Below are positions 8,015-16,862 of a stretch of 64,000 nucleotides of DNA, one piece after another. The stretch lies in NCBI GenBank assembly GCA_963700255.1, contig CAVOWW010000029.1, positions 62,001 to 126,000 of the forward strand. Reading direction: 5' to 3'. The notes below the pieces were generated by a model. It was given only the letters and a program-made list of their open reading frames with translations. It was not told the origin of the DNA and searched no databases. How positions within the stretch are numbered: the first letter of the stretch is position 1; each line of letters starts with the position of its first letter. Source of the stretch: UBA10649 sp963700255. Lineage in GTDB: Bacteria; Actinomycetota; Actinomycetes; S36-B12. The position numbers and the translations under genes are program-made.

Positions 8015-8548
8015 TCAGGAGCAGGAGCCGCCGGCGCCCAGGTGCTGGACCCAGTAGGTCGCGTACTTCGCGCCCCGCCCGGGCGCGAAGCCGAACCCGA
8101 CGTGGCGGAAGCGTGGATCGGTCATGACTGCGTAATGGGACGGGGAGCGCCGCCAGTCGCCCAGGGCCTCGGCCACCGTCGGCTGGCCGGCCGCGAGGTT
8201 CTCCCCCAGCATGAACCCGCGATAGCCGCCTCCGGTGATGCGCTGCTCGGCACCGCTGCCATCGGCGCCCGTGTGGCTGACGCGGTTGTCGCGCTCCATC
8301 TGGCTCGCGTACCGCTGGGCTGACCGGTTCAGGGCCGGGCACATCCGGACCGGACGCGCCCCCGCGCTCGCCCGCACGGCGTTGAGGCGGGTCAGCATGC
8401 GCTCACGCCAGTCGGCACGCACCACGGGCTGGACGAGTGGGGCGGACCACTCCCCCGCGGACGGGATCTGGGCCGCGGCCGGGCCCGACACGGCCAGAGC
8501 GCCGGTGGCCAGCATGACGGCGGCAAGTCCGGACCGGATCCACTCCAT
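8015..8548 (-). CDS. Secreted CAP-domain (SCP-like) protein
   Basis: Exported protein of 177 residues. ATG 8548 opens a signal peptide (MEWIRSGLAAVMLATGALAV) ending near PAAAQ; an earlier in-frame ATG at 8566 would only add a few residues. The CAP/SCP domain follows, with LNRSAQRYASQMERDN, VSHTGADG, GENLAAGQPTVAEAL and the terminal HVGFGFAPGRG and YWVQHLG. Such bacterial proteins sit outside the membrane and their substrates are mostly unknown. It converges on argG with a four-base gap, so the two may share a terminator region, although I see no strong hairpin. Confidence 0.85.
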   Translation of the reverse strand: MEWIRSGLAAVMLATGALAVSGPAAAQIPSAGEWSAPLVQPVVRADWRERMLTRLNAVRASAGARPVRMCPALNRSAQRYASQMERDNRVSHTGADGSGAEQRITGGGYRGFMLGENLAAGQPTVAEALGDWRRSPSHYAVMTDPRFRHVGFGFAPGRGAKYATYWVQHLGAGGSCS

Positions 8549-8663
8549 GGCCCCAGTGTCCCCCATGGGCGCCCACTTCCCGCATACCGGACGTCCGTTG
8601 TCCGGTCGTCATGTTCGGAGTTGGTAAAGGTGCATCCGGATGGGGGTGTCGGCCGGAACCAAG

Positions 8664-8689
8664 GGAATAACAACGACGTCATATGTGTC
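8664..8689 (+). promoter_or_regulatory. Candidate SigR/SigH-type promoter for rbpA
   Basis: GGAAT at 8664-8668 is followed after exactly 18 bases by GTC at 8687-8689, close to the SigR/SigH pattern GGAAT-N18-GTT. In Streptomyces rbpA is known to be SigR-controlled, which supports the assignment. The third base of the -10 element departs from consensus. The start codon of rbpA is about 30 bases downstream. Confidence 0.45.
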
Positions 8690-8719
8690 ATCCACTAAGG
8701 CCGTTCGAAGGGACAGACC

Positions 8720-9082
8720 ATGAGTGAATCGATGCGCGGTACCCGCCTGGGTGCCCTCAGCTACGAGACCGACGCACACATCGCACCCGCCGAGCGGGTC
8801 GTGGTCAGCTACGAGTGCCCCGAGGGGCACCGCTCCGTCGTGCCCTTCTCCGTGGAGGCCGAGGAGATCCCGTTCGAGTGGAACTGCCGCTGCGGCCGCA
8901 CCGCGACGCGCCCCGACGTGGACGCGCCGGAGGCGAAGCCTGAGAAGCACCAGCGCACCCACTGGGACATGCTGCTCGAGCGGCGCACGATCGCCGACCT
9001 CGAGATCCTCCTCGAGGAGCGGCTGGCGCTCCTGCACGAGCAGCGTGGCGAGCAGCGCGCGAACCTCCGCAAGTCCGCCTAG
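8720..9082 (+). CDS. rbpA: RNA polymerase-binding protein RbpA
   Basis: Actinobacterial transcription factor of 120 residues that binds the principal sigma factor and RNA polymerase and helps open-complex formation. Family landmarks are MRGTRLGALSYETD at the N-terminus, the core YECPEGHRSVVPFSVEAEEI with the Cys-containing NCRCG turn, and the sigma-binding C-terminal helix THWDMLLERRTIADLEILLE. ATG 8720 has an upstream GAAGGGA. It converges on fxsA with only three bases between them. The arrangement rbpA, fxsA, ppm, lnt is conserved in many actinobacteria. Confidence 0.97.
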   Translation: MSESMRGTRLGALSYETDAHIAPAERVVVSYECPEGHRSVVPFSVEAEEIPFEWNCRCGRTATRPDVDAPEAKPEKHQRTHWDMLLERRTIADLEILLEERLALLHEQRGEQRANLRKSA

Positions 9083-9085
9083 CGG

Positions 9086-9570
9086 CTAGGTCAGCTCGGG
9101 CGGGCTGGACGGAGGCTGCGGCCGGGGTGGCCGGTCGTTCGGTGCGGTGTCGTCCCTGATGACGGTGCCCTGGATGACATCGCCGCCCGGATTGTGCACC
9201 CCGGGCATCCGGACGGTCATCACGCGGGACGAGAGCCACGCACGGCTGCGCGCGCGCAGGAGCCGCTGGGTCGGCGGCAGCACCAGCAGCAGCCCGACGA
9301 GGTCGGTCCAGAACCCGGGAATCATGATCAGCAGGCCGCCGAGGAAGGCCAGGCCGTGCCGGCCCGCGTCGGGCTCCTGGCCGCTCTGCGCCGCGCGCTG
9401 CAGGTCGACCATCGCCGCGTCGCCGGCGTTGCGCATGATCGCGAACCCGATGGGGATCCCGACGAGCAGCAGGAGCAGCATCCAGCCCCAGCCGAGCCAC
9501 AGCCCCACCGCGTAGGCCGTGGCCACCTCCAGCAGCGGGTAGCCGAAGATCAGGAGCCGGCTGCGGAACG

Positions 9571-9574
<4 letters not shown>
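9086..9574 (-). CDS. fxsA: FxsA family membrane protein
   Basis: Protein of 162 residues with two to three hydrophobic helices (YPLLEVATAYAVGLWLGWGW, LLLLLVGIPIGFAIM, FLGGLLIMIPGFWTDLVGLL) and the FxsA hallmark PGFWTDLVG. E. coli FxsA suppresses F-exclusion of phage T7 when overproduced; the native role is unclear. GTG 9574 overlaps the ppm stop (GTGA), giving translational coupling. The C-terminus after about 125 is a hydrophilic Pro-rich tail. Confidence 0.88.
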
Positions 9575-10353
<779 letters not shown>

Positions 10354-10362
10354 CCCGCCAGC

Positions 10363-11922
10363 CTAGGCGATGGTGTCGGCGCGCCGACGACGCGACCGGA
10401 TGCCAGCGGCGGCGACGACGCTGATCGCTGCGACGGCCAGGAGGCACAGCAGGAGCTCCACGAGGTGACCGATGCGGGCGGCGAGGGTGAGGGCGCCGTG
10501 CAGGGGGACGTCGGCCACGAGCCAGCCGGTCTCGTCCTCTCCGAGCTGCTGCTCGATCGCGCGGTCGGTGCCGATCACCGCGCTGATGCCCGAGGTCGCC
10601 GCCACCAGGACCGTGCGCCCGAACTCGCCGGCCCGCATGCGCTCGATGCCGAGCTGCTGGGCCGGCTGGGACGTGCCCCCGTACGTGGCGTTGTTGGTCT
10701 GGACGGTGAGCAGGCGCGCACCGCCGCCGATCACCGCGTCCACGACCGCGCTGTAGGCGATCTCGAAGCAGATGACGTTGCCGATGGCGACACCCCCGAT
10801 GTCGAGGTTGCCCGGCTCCGTCCCCGGCAGGAAGTCGCGGGGCACGCGGTCGAAGCGGCCGATGACCCCGGCGAGCTGCTCGCGGAACGGCACGTACTCG
10901 CCGAACGGCACCGGGTGCGTCTTGATGTACATCTGGGTCGGGCCGGCCTCGGGATCCCACACGATGCCGACGTTCCACACGCCGGCGGGGTTGCCCGGCA
11001 CGGCCGTGACCGCGCCGACGAGGATCGGGGCACCGACCGCCTGGGCTGCGCCCGTGATCGCCGCGGCGACGGACGCGTCCGCGAAGGGGTCGATGTCGGA
11101 CGAGTTCTCCGGCCACAGGACGAAGTCGGGCTGCGGCTCGGTGCCGGCGGCGATGGCCTCCGCCAGGAGGAGCGTCTCGTGAACGTGGTTGTCCAGGACG
11201 GCTCGGCGGACGTCCATCGCGCCCATGCCCGTCTGCGGCGTACCGCCCTGCACCAGGGCAACGGTCGCCGAGGATGGACCCCCGACCTCGTCTCCCCCGC
11301 TGGGGACAGGCAGGGCCACGGGAAGCAGTCCCGCCACGAGCACCGTGATGGCCCAGCCCGCCGCCGCGCGCCACTGTCCGGCGCGAAGGGCCAGGACGGC
11401 GACGACGACGGACGCACCGACGAGCGCGACGGCGAACGTCACGAGCGGCGTGCCGCCGGCGCTGGCCCAGTCCCCCAGGGTGCTGTCTGGCTGGGCGAAC
11501 GCGAGGTTGCCCCACGGGAAGCCGCCGAACGGGATGCGCGCCCTCAGCGCCTCGTCGAGCACCCAGACGCAGCCCACCCACACGGGCGCGAGGGGAAGCC
11601 GCGTGACTGCCGCGGTGGCCACGCCGAGCAGGGCGATCCATGACGCGCACAGCAGGGTGAGCAGCAGCCAGGCGTCGGGTCCGATGACGCGCATCCACTC
11701 GAGGAGCAGGGCGAAGAAGACGACGCCGGCCAGCAGCCCGAGGCCCAGGCCCCGGCGCAGGCGGGCCCGCCAGAGCGCTGCCGTGAGCAAGGCGACACCG
11801 CCGGCCGCGCTCGGCCCGAACCCCACCGGAGGGAAGGCCAGCCACAGCAGGATCCCGGCGCCCACCGCGGCCAGGACAGCCGAGGGCAGCCGCAGCAGCG
11901 GCGACACGGGAAGGACGGTCAT
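10363..11922 (-). CDS. lnt: Apolipoprotein N-acyltransferase
   Basis: Integral membrane enzyme of 519 residues that adds the third acyl chain to lipoproteins. The N-terminal half has about six hydrophobic helices. The nitrilase-like domain follows, with catalytic Glu in FGEYVPFREQL, Lys in TQMYIKTHPVPFGEY and Cys in IGNVICFEIAYS. A final transmembrane helix lies near the C-terminus (LLLCLLAVAAISVVAAAG). Its stop precedes ppm by nine bases, and its ATG overlaps the stop of the amidohydrolase (ATGA). The gene set links lipoprotein acylation with mannosylation, as in mycobacteria. Confidence 0.93.
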   Translation of the reverse strand: MTVLPVSPLLRLPSAVLAAVGAGILLWLAFPPVGFGPSAAGGVALLTAALWRARLRRGLGLGLLAGVVFFALLLEWMRVIGPDAWLLLTLLCASWIALLGVATAAVTRLPLAPVWVGCVWVLDEALRARIPFGGFPWGNLAFAQPDSTLGDWASAGGTPLVTFAVALVGASVVVAVLALRAGQWRAAAGWAITVLVAGLLPVALPVPSGGDEVGGPSSATVALVQGGTPQTGMGAMDVRRAVLDNHVHETLLLAEAIAAGTEPQPDFVLWPENSSDIDPFADASVAAAITGAAQAVGAPILVGAVTAVPGNPAGVWNVGIVWDPEAGPTQMYIKTHPVPFGEYVPFREQLAGVIGRFDRVPRDFLPGTEPGNLDIGGVAIGNVICFEIAYSAVVDAVIGGGARLLTVQTNNATYGGTSQPAQQLGIERMRAGEFGRTVLVAATSGISAVIGTDRAIEQQLGEDETGWLVADVPLHGALTLAARIGHLVELLLCLLAVAAISVVAAAGIRSRRRRADTIA

Positions 11923-13559
11923 GGCTGGTCGAGCTCACCGCTGTCGAAGACGGTCCGACCGTGCACCACGGTGCGCAGGCAGCGCGGGAGAGGCAGGTCG
12001 GGCCCGAGGGGCGGCAGTCCCGGCGTGCCGGAGCGCGGATCGGTGGACCACGCGGCGACGCGCTCGTCCGGAGCCTGCACGACGATGTCGTCGACGCCCC
12101 ACACGGCGAGGTGGGCGGGCGCTCCGGGGGCGAGGGTGCCGACGTCCGGCTGCCCGATCGCGCGCCAGCCGCTGCGGGTGTGCGCCCCGAACGCCGCCCG
12201 CGTGGACAGCGCCTGCCTGGCGTTGGAGGGGTGCACCGCGGCACGCACGGCCGCCCACGGCCCGAGGTCGGTGACGGGGGCGTCCGAGCCGAAGGCCACG
12301 AGCACGCCCGCTGAGACGAGGTCGGCGAACCGGTTCATGCCCGCGGCACGAGCGGCCCCGAGGCGCTGCTCGTACATGCCGCCCGGCCCGCCCCACAGGC
12401 CGTCGAACATGGGCTGCATGCTCGCCGTCACTCCGAGCTCGGCGAGGGCGGCGACGTGGTCATCGGTGAGCAGCTCGGCGTGCTCGAGCCGGTGCATGGC
12501 GGCCCGCATGGCGGGCAGTCCGACCCGCTCAGCGGCCCTGCGCAGGCCGGACACGACCGCCTCGCTCGCCGCGTCGCCGATCACGTGGAAGCCGGCCTGC
12601 ATGCCCGCCTGGGTCGCGGCCGTCACGTGGTCGGCTATCTGGTCCGCGTCCAGGTACCCGGCCCCGGACCGGTCGGGTGCATCGGTGTAGGGCTGGCACA
12701 GGCAGGCCGTCCGCGAGCCGATCGCCCCGTCGACGAACAGGTCGCCGGCGACGCCCACGGCCCCGAGGACGCGAGCTCGGTCGATGCCGCCCTCGCTGGC
12801 CAGCTGGCCCCAGTAGCCGGCGACGGTGGGGCCGGGCTCGGCGTCGGCGAGGGCGAGGAGCTCGGCGAGGTCGTCCTCGCTGGAGATCGTCGGCCCGGCC
12901 ATCTCGTGCATGCTCACGATGCCCAAGGAGGACGCGCGGTCCCTCATCACCCGGTGCGCTGCCGCACGCTGACCGGCGCCGATCGTGCCGAGGATCGCCT
13001 CGCGCACCGCGTGGTGGGCGTGCTGGCTGAGGGCCCCTGTCGCGTCCCAGCCGGCGAGGTCGCGCACGGCCGGCACCTGCGCCACGAGCGCGCTCGACAC
13101 GACCGCCGAGTGCACGTCGATGCGGGAGAGGTAGACCACGCTGCCCCAGGTGGCTCGATCGACCTCGTCGCGGCTGGGCGGCCGTCCCTCGGGCCAGCGG
13201 GTCTCGTCCCAGCCGTGCCCGATGATCGCGGCCCCGCGCACCTCGCGCGCTCGCGCCTCGAGCAGGCCGAGGGCCTCGGCGAGCGAGGAGGTGCGCGAGA
13301 GGTCCAGGCCGGTCAGGGTCAGTCCCGTGCTGGTGGCGTGCACGTGGGCGTCCACGAAGCCGGGGGTGACCAGCGCACCTCGGAGGTCGACCACCCGATC
13401 GGCGCTGTCACGGTGCGCCGCGGCAGCGGAGTCCTCGCCCAGCCACGCCACCTCGTCGCCGTCGACGAGCATGGCAGTCGCGAACGGGCTGACCGGCGAG
13501 TAGATGGACCCGCCCACGAGCAGGACACGCTCGGTTGCGCGCCAGGACGGCGCGGTCAC
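11919..13559 (-). CDS. Amidohydrolase family protein (YtcJ-like)
   Basis: Metal-dependent hydrolase of 546 residues in the amidohydrolase 3 (YtcJ/NfdA-like) family. The metal-binding DAHVHATS follows VTPGFVDA near residue 66. Later come VSMHEMAG, GFHVIGDAASEAVV, MHRLEHAELL and the terminal AFGSDAPVTDLGPWAAVR with the expected Asp. Substrate is not predictable. GTG 13559 overlaps the stop of the acyl-CoA dehydrogenase (GTGA), and its stop overlaps the start of lnt, so it lies in one coupled transcript from the M24 peptidase through to fxsA. Confidence 0.85.
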   Translation of the reverse strand: MTAPSWRATERVLLVGGSIYSPVSPFATAMLVDGDEVAWLGEDSAAAAHRDSADRVVDLRGALVTPGFVDAHVHATSTGLTLTGLDLSRTSSLAEALGLLEARAREVRGAAIIGHGWDETRWPEGRPPSRDEVDRATWGSVVYLSRIDVHSAVVSSALVAQVPAVRDLAGWDATGALSQHAHHAVREAILGTIGAGQRAAAHRVMRDRASSLGIVSMHEMAGPTISSEDDLAELLALADAEPGPTVAGYWGQLASEGGIDRARVLGAVGVAGDLFVDGAIGSRTACLCQPYTDAPDRSGAGYLDADQIADHVTAATQAGMQAGFHVIGDAASEAVVSGLRRAAERVGLPAMRAAMHRLEHAELLTDDHVAALAELGVTASMQPMFDGLWGGPGGMYEQRLGAARAAGMNRFADLVSAGVLVAFGSDAPVTDLGPWAAVRAAVHPSNARQALSTRAAFGAHTRSGWRAIGQPDVGTLAPGAPAHLAVWGVDDIVVQAPDERVAAWSTDPRSGTPGLPPLGPDLPLPRCLRTVVHGRTVFDSGELDQP

Positions 13560-14737
13560 GAGGCGGAGCGCGGTCGTGCGAGCGCGCGGCCGATGACCAT
13601 GCGCTGGACCTGGTTGGTGCCCTCGACGATCTGCAGCGCCTTGGCCTCCCGGAAGTAGCGCTCGACCGGGAAGTCCTGCGTGTAGCCGGCGCCCCCGAGC
13701 ACCTGGATGGCGTCCGTGGTGACCTTCATGGCGGCGTCCGTGGCGGCGAGCTTGGCCATGGCCGCCAGGGTGGCGAACGGCAGACCGGCGTCCTTCAGGC
13801 GTGCGGCCTCGACGTAGAGCGACCGCGCCGCAGCGACCGCCGTGGCCATGTCGGCGAGCATGAACGACAGGCCCTGGAACTCGTTGATCGGCCGCCCGAA
13901 CTGCCGCCTCTCGCCCGAGTAGTCGATAGCCGCGTCCAGCGCGGCCTGGGCGAGCCCGACCGCGCACGCGGCGATGCCCAGGCGGCCCGCGTCGAGACCC
14001 GCGAGAGCCACCGTGAAGCCGCCGCCCTCCACGCCCAGCAGGCGGTCGGCGGGAACGCGCATGTCCTCGAGGATGAGCTGGGCGGTGGGAGACGCGTTGG
14101 CGCCCATCTTGCGCTCGGGAACGGCGGCGGTGAGGCCCTCGCTCGCGCCGTCGACCAGTAGGCACGTGATGCCGCGCGCACCGTCGTCCGACGTGCGCAC
14201 CATCATCGAGTAGAAGTCGGCACGTCCCCCGTGGGTGATCCACGCCTTGGTGCCATTGACGACGTAGGAGTCGCCGTCGAGCACCGCACGAGTGGTGAGG
14301 GCAGCGGCGTCGGACCCGGAGTGCGGCTCCGACAGGCAGTAGCCGCCGAGCAGGCTGCCGCCGACCATGTCCGCGAGCCAGCGATCGCGCTGGTCAGGGG
14401 TTCCGAAGGCAGCGAGCGGGAAGCAGGCCAGGTAGTGCACGCTGACGCTGACCCCGATGGACATCCACGCGCGAGCCAGCTCCTCGAGGGCCTGCAGGGT
14501 GACCTCGTACGGCTGCTCCCCTCCCCCGAAGGCGGCATCGAAGGGCAGGCCCAGCACGCCGAGCTCCCCGAGCGCGCGCAGGGCGTCGCGCGGGAACTCC
14601 GCATCCGCCTCGGCCTGCGCGGCACGTGGTGCGAGCTCGCGAGCGGCGAAGTCCTCCACCAGGGCCATCAGGTCGACGGACTCCTCGGTGGGCATCAGGC
14701 GCGTGACTGAGGCGCCCTTCCACGCGTGCCCCATCAC
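13556..14737 (-). CDS. Acyl-CoA dehydrogenase
   Basis: FAD-dependent acyl-CoA dehydrogenase of about 393 residues, introducing the alpha-beta double bond of acyl-CoA with ETF as acceptor. Both family signatures are present: GGYCLSEPHSGSDAAALTTR in the middle and QVLGGAGYTQDFPVERYFRE near the C-terminus, with catalytic Glu in QIVEGTNQVQRMVIGR. Chain-length preference is unclear. GTG 14737 overlaps the stop of the upstream peptidase; ATG 14734 is an equally good start. Confidence 0.93.
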   Translation of the reverse strand: MMGHAWKGASVTRLMPTEESVDLMALVEDFAARELAPRAAQAEADAEFPRDALRALGELGVLGLPFDAAFGGGEQPYEVTLQALEELARAWMSIGVSVSVHYLACFPLAAFGTPDQRDRWLADMVGGSLLGGYCLSEPHSGSDAAALTTRAVLDGDSYVVNGTKAWITHGGRADFYSMMVRTSDDGARGITCLLVDGASEGLTAAVPERKMGANASPTAQLILEDMRVPADRLLGVEGGGFTVALAGLDAGRLGIAACAVGLAQAALDAAIDYSGERRQFGRPINEFQGLSFMLADMATAVAAARSLYVEAARLKDAGLPFATLAAMAKLAATDAAMKVTTDAIQVLGGAGYTQDFPVERYFREAKALQIVEGTNQVQRMVIGRALARPRSAS

Positions 14738-15837
14738 GCCACGACCAGTTCGCGCGGCTGCTGGTTCGCCACGATGACGCCGTCGGGAGTAGCGATCACG
14801 ATGTCCTCGATCCGGGCTCCGTGGTGGCCCTCGACGTAGAAGCCGGGCTCGATGCTGAAGGCCATGCCCTCGTCGAGAACCAGCGAGTTGCCCGAGACGA
14901 TGTACGGATCCTCGTGCGTCTCGAGGCCGATGCCGTGGCCGGTGCGGTGGATGAACAGGTCGCCGAGCCCGGCATCGACGAGGACGCCGCGAGCGGCCGC
15001 GTCGACGCTCTCGCAGGTCACGCCGGCGCGCGCGTGATCGACCGCGGCGCTCTGCGCCTCCTGGAGGGCCGCGTACATGGCCATGAAGTCCGCCGACGGC
15101 CGGCCGACCGCATAGGTGCGGGTGCAGTCACTGCGGTAGCCGTCGGGCATCGTCCCGCCGATGTCGACGACGACGACGTCGCCCCGCTCGATGATGCGGT
15201 CGGAGACCTCATGGTGCGGACTGGCGCTGTTGGGGCCGCTGCCCACGATGATGAAGTCGACGCGCACGTGGCCCTCGGTCAGGATCAGCTCGGCGATGTC
15301 GGCACCCACCTCGCGCTCCGTGCGGCCGGGGCGAAGGAGCCCCGGCACGGCAGCATGGACCCGGTCGATCGCCGCGCCGGCGGCGACCAGTGCCGCCACC
15401 TCGCTGGGGTCCTTGCGCATGCGCAGGTGCGAGATGACGGGGCCGGCCAGGACCTGGTCGACCCCGGGCATGGCGGCCCGCAGCGCGAGGACCTTCTCCG
15501 CCCACATGTGGTTGTCGACGGCCACCCGTCGGGCACCGGGGATGAGCGACGCGACCAGCGCGTACGGGTCGTCCAGCTCGCCCCAGTCGCGGATGCCCAT
15601 CCCGAGCGCGCCGACGGGGCTGACCTGGGCGGCAAGCACCTCGAGCCGGGGGGCGACGAGCAGCGCGTCGCCCGAGGCCGGGATCACCAGGCAGGTGAGG
15701 CGCTCCAGCGGGACGGCGTCGTAGCCGACGAGGTAGCGCAGGTCCGGCCCGGGAGTCACCAGGACGGCGTCGATGCCGTGCTGGCTCGCCTGCTGCTGGA
15801 TCGCGGCCAGTCGGGCCCCGTGGTCACCTCCGCGCAT
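14734..15837 (-). CDS. M24 family metallopeptidase (Xaa-Pro aminopeptidase-like)
   Basis: Cytosolic dinuclear-metal peptidase of 367 residues. The N-terminal creatinase-like domain (VTPGPDLRYLVGYDAVPLE) precedes the pita-bread catalytic domain. Its ligands are visible: Asp in VVVDIGGTMPDGYRSDCTRT, His in HRTGHGIGLETHED, Glu in AFSIEPGFYVEG and in ARIEDIVI. ATG 15837 is fixed by an excellent GAAGGAGGAA (complement of 15841-15850) five bases upstream. It heads the coupled run down to fxsA. Confidence 0.92.
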   Translation of the reverse strand: MRGGDHGARLAAIQQQASQHGIDAVLVTPGPDLRYLVGYDAVPLERLTCLVIPASGDALLVAPRLEVLAAQVSPVGALGMGIRDWGELDDPYALVASLIPGARRVAVDNHMWAEKVLALRAAMPGVDQVLAGPVISHLRMRKDPSEVAALVAAGAAIDRVHAAVPGLLRPGRTEREVGADIAELILTEGHVRVDFIIVGSGPNSASPHHEVSDRIIERGDVVVVDIGGTMPDGYRSDCTRTYAVGRPSADFMAMYAALQEAQSAAVDHARAGVTCESVDAAARGVLVDAGLGDLFIHRTGHGIGLETHEDPYIVSGNSLVLDEGMAFSIEPGFYVEGHHGARIEDIVIATPDGVIVANQQPRELVVA

Positions 15838-15908
15838 GGCTTCCTCCTTCGTCCTGCGGAGTCTATGTGCAGCCCCCGCCCCCAGCCGCGTGGTGCCAGA
15901 CTGCCCGC

Positions 15909-16862
15909 ATGGCCCCCGCGTCGCGCCCCGTCCTGGTCCTGGACTCCGCCTCGCTCTACTACCGCTCCTTCTACGCACTCCCGGAGAAGATGACCGCTCC
16001 GGACGGGCGTCCGCACAATGCCGTCCGCGGCTTCCTGTCCACCGTGACGCGCCTGGTGGACGCCCATGCACCGGCCGGGATCGTGGCCTGCTGGGACGAC
16101 GACTGGCGCCCGCAGTGGCGGGTCGACCTCGTGCCGTCCTACAAGGCGCACCGCGTGGCGGACGAGACGACGGGCGCGAGCGGCGGGTCGGCGGAGGCCG
16201 AGCCGGAGTCCCTGGGCCCGCAGGCGGTGGCGATCGCCGGGCTGCTGGAGGCGCTCGGGATCGCCCGCTGGGGAGTCCCCGGGTTCGAGGCCGACGACGT
16301 CATCGGGAGCGTCACCGCCCAGTTCGACCAGCCGACGGTCGTCGTGACGGGTGACCGCGACCTCGTCCAGCTGATCGACGCGCGCACGTCCGTGCTGCTG
16401 ACCGTCAACGGCGGCATGGAGAAGTGGCCCCTGCTGGATCCGGCGGCGGCGGAGGAGCGGTTCGGCGTCCCGCCCGCGCGCTATGTCGACCTCGCCGTCC
16501 TGCGCGGTGACCCGTCGGACGGCCTGCCCGGCGTCCCGGGCATCGGCGCGAAGACCGCGGTAGCACTGGTGGCCGCGTTCGGCTCCGTGGCCGGCATCCT
16601 CGCGGCCGCGCGGGCGCCGAGCCCGGACCGGCCGCTCACCCCCCGGCTGGCGGCGGCGCTGCTGGCCCACCAGGACGGTCTCGCCCGAACGACGCGCGTG
16701 GCCGAGGTCGTGCGCGACCTGCCGCTGCCGGCCCGGACGGCGCTGCTGCCCCCGGTCCCCCATGCGCCGGACGCGCTGGCCGCCCTGACCGCCGAGTGGG
16801 GCGTGCGCCGGCAGGTGGACGACCTCCAGGCCGCCCTCCGTCGTCAGACGGACGACGAGTAG
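15909..16862 (+). CDS. 5'-3' exonuclease (FEN / PolI N-domain type)
   Basis: Stand-alone flap/5'-3' exonuclease of 317 residues related to the N-terminal domain of DNA polymerase I, for primer removal and repair. Acidic metal sites are seen in VLVLDSASLYYRSFYAL, GFEADDVIGSV and VVVTGDRDLVQLID. The helix-hairpin-helix DNA-binding part is LRGDPSDGLPGVPGIGAKTA. There is no polymerase domain, a common actinobacterial arrangement. ATG 15909 is chosen over an upstream in-frame ATG that precedes a non-conserved stretch. Its last 19 bases overlap the convergent helicase. Confidence 0.9.
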   Translation: MAPASRPVLVLDSASLYYRSFYALPEKMTAPDGRPHNAVRGFLSTVTRLVDAHAPAGIVACWDDDWRPQWRVDLVPSYKAHRVADETTGASGGSAEAEPESLGPQAVAIAGLLEALGIARWGVPGFEADDVIGSVTAQFDQPTVVVTGDRDLVQLIDARTSVLLTVNGGMEKWPLLDPAAAEERFGVPPARYVDLAVLRGDPSDGLPGVPGIGAKTAVALVAAFGSVAGILAAARAPSPDRPLTPRLAAALLAHQDGLARTTRVAEVVRDLPLPARTALLPPVPHAPDALAALTAEWGVRRQVDDLQAALRRQTDDE

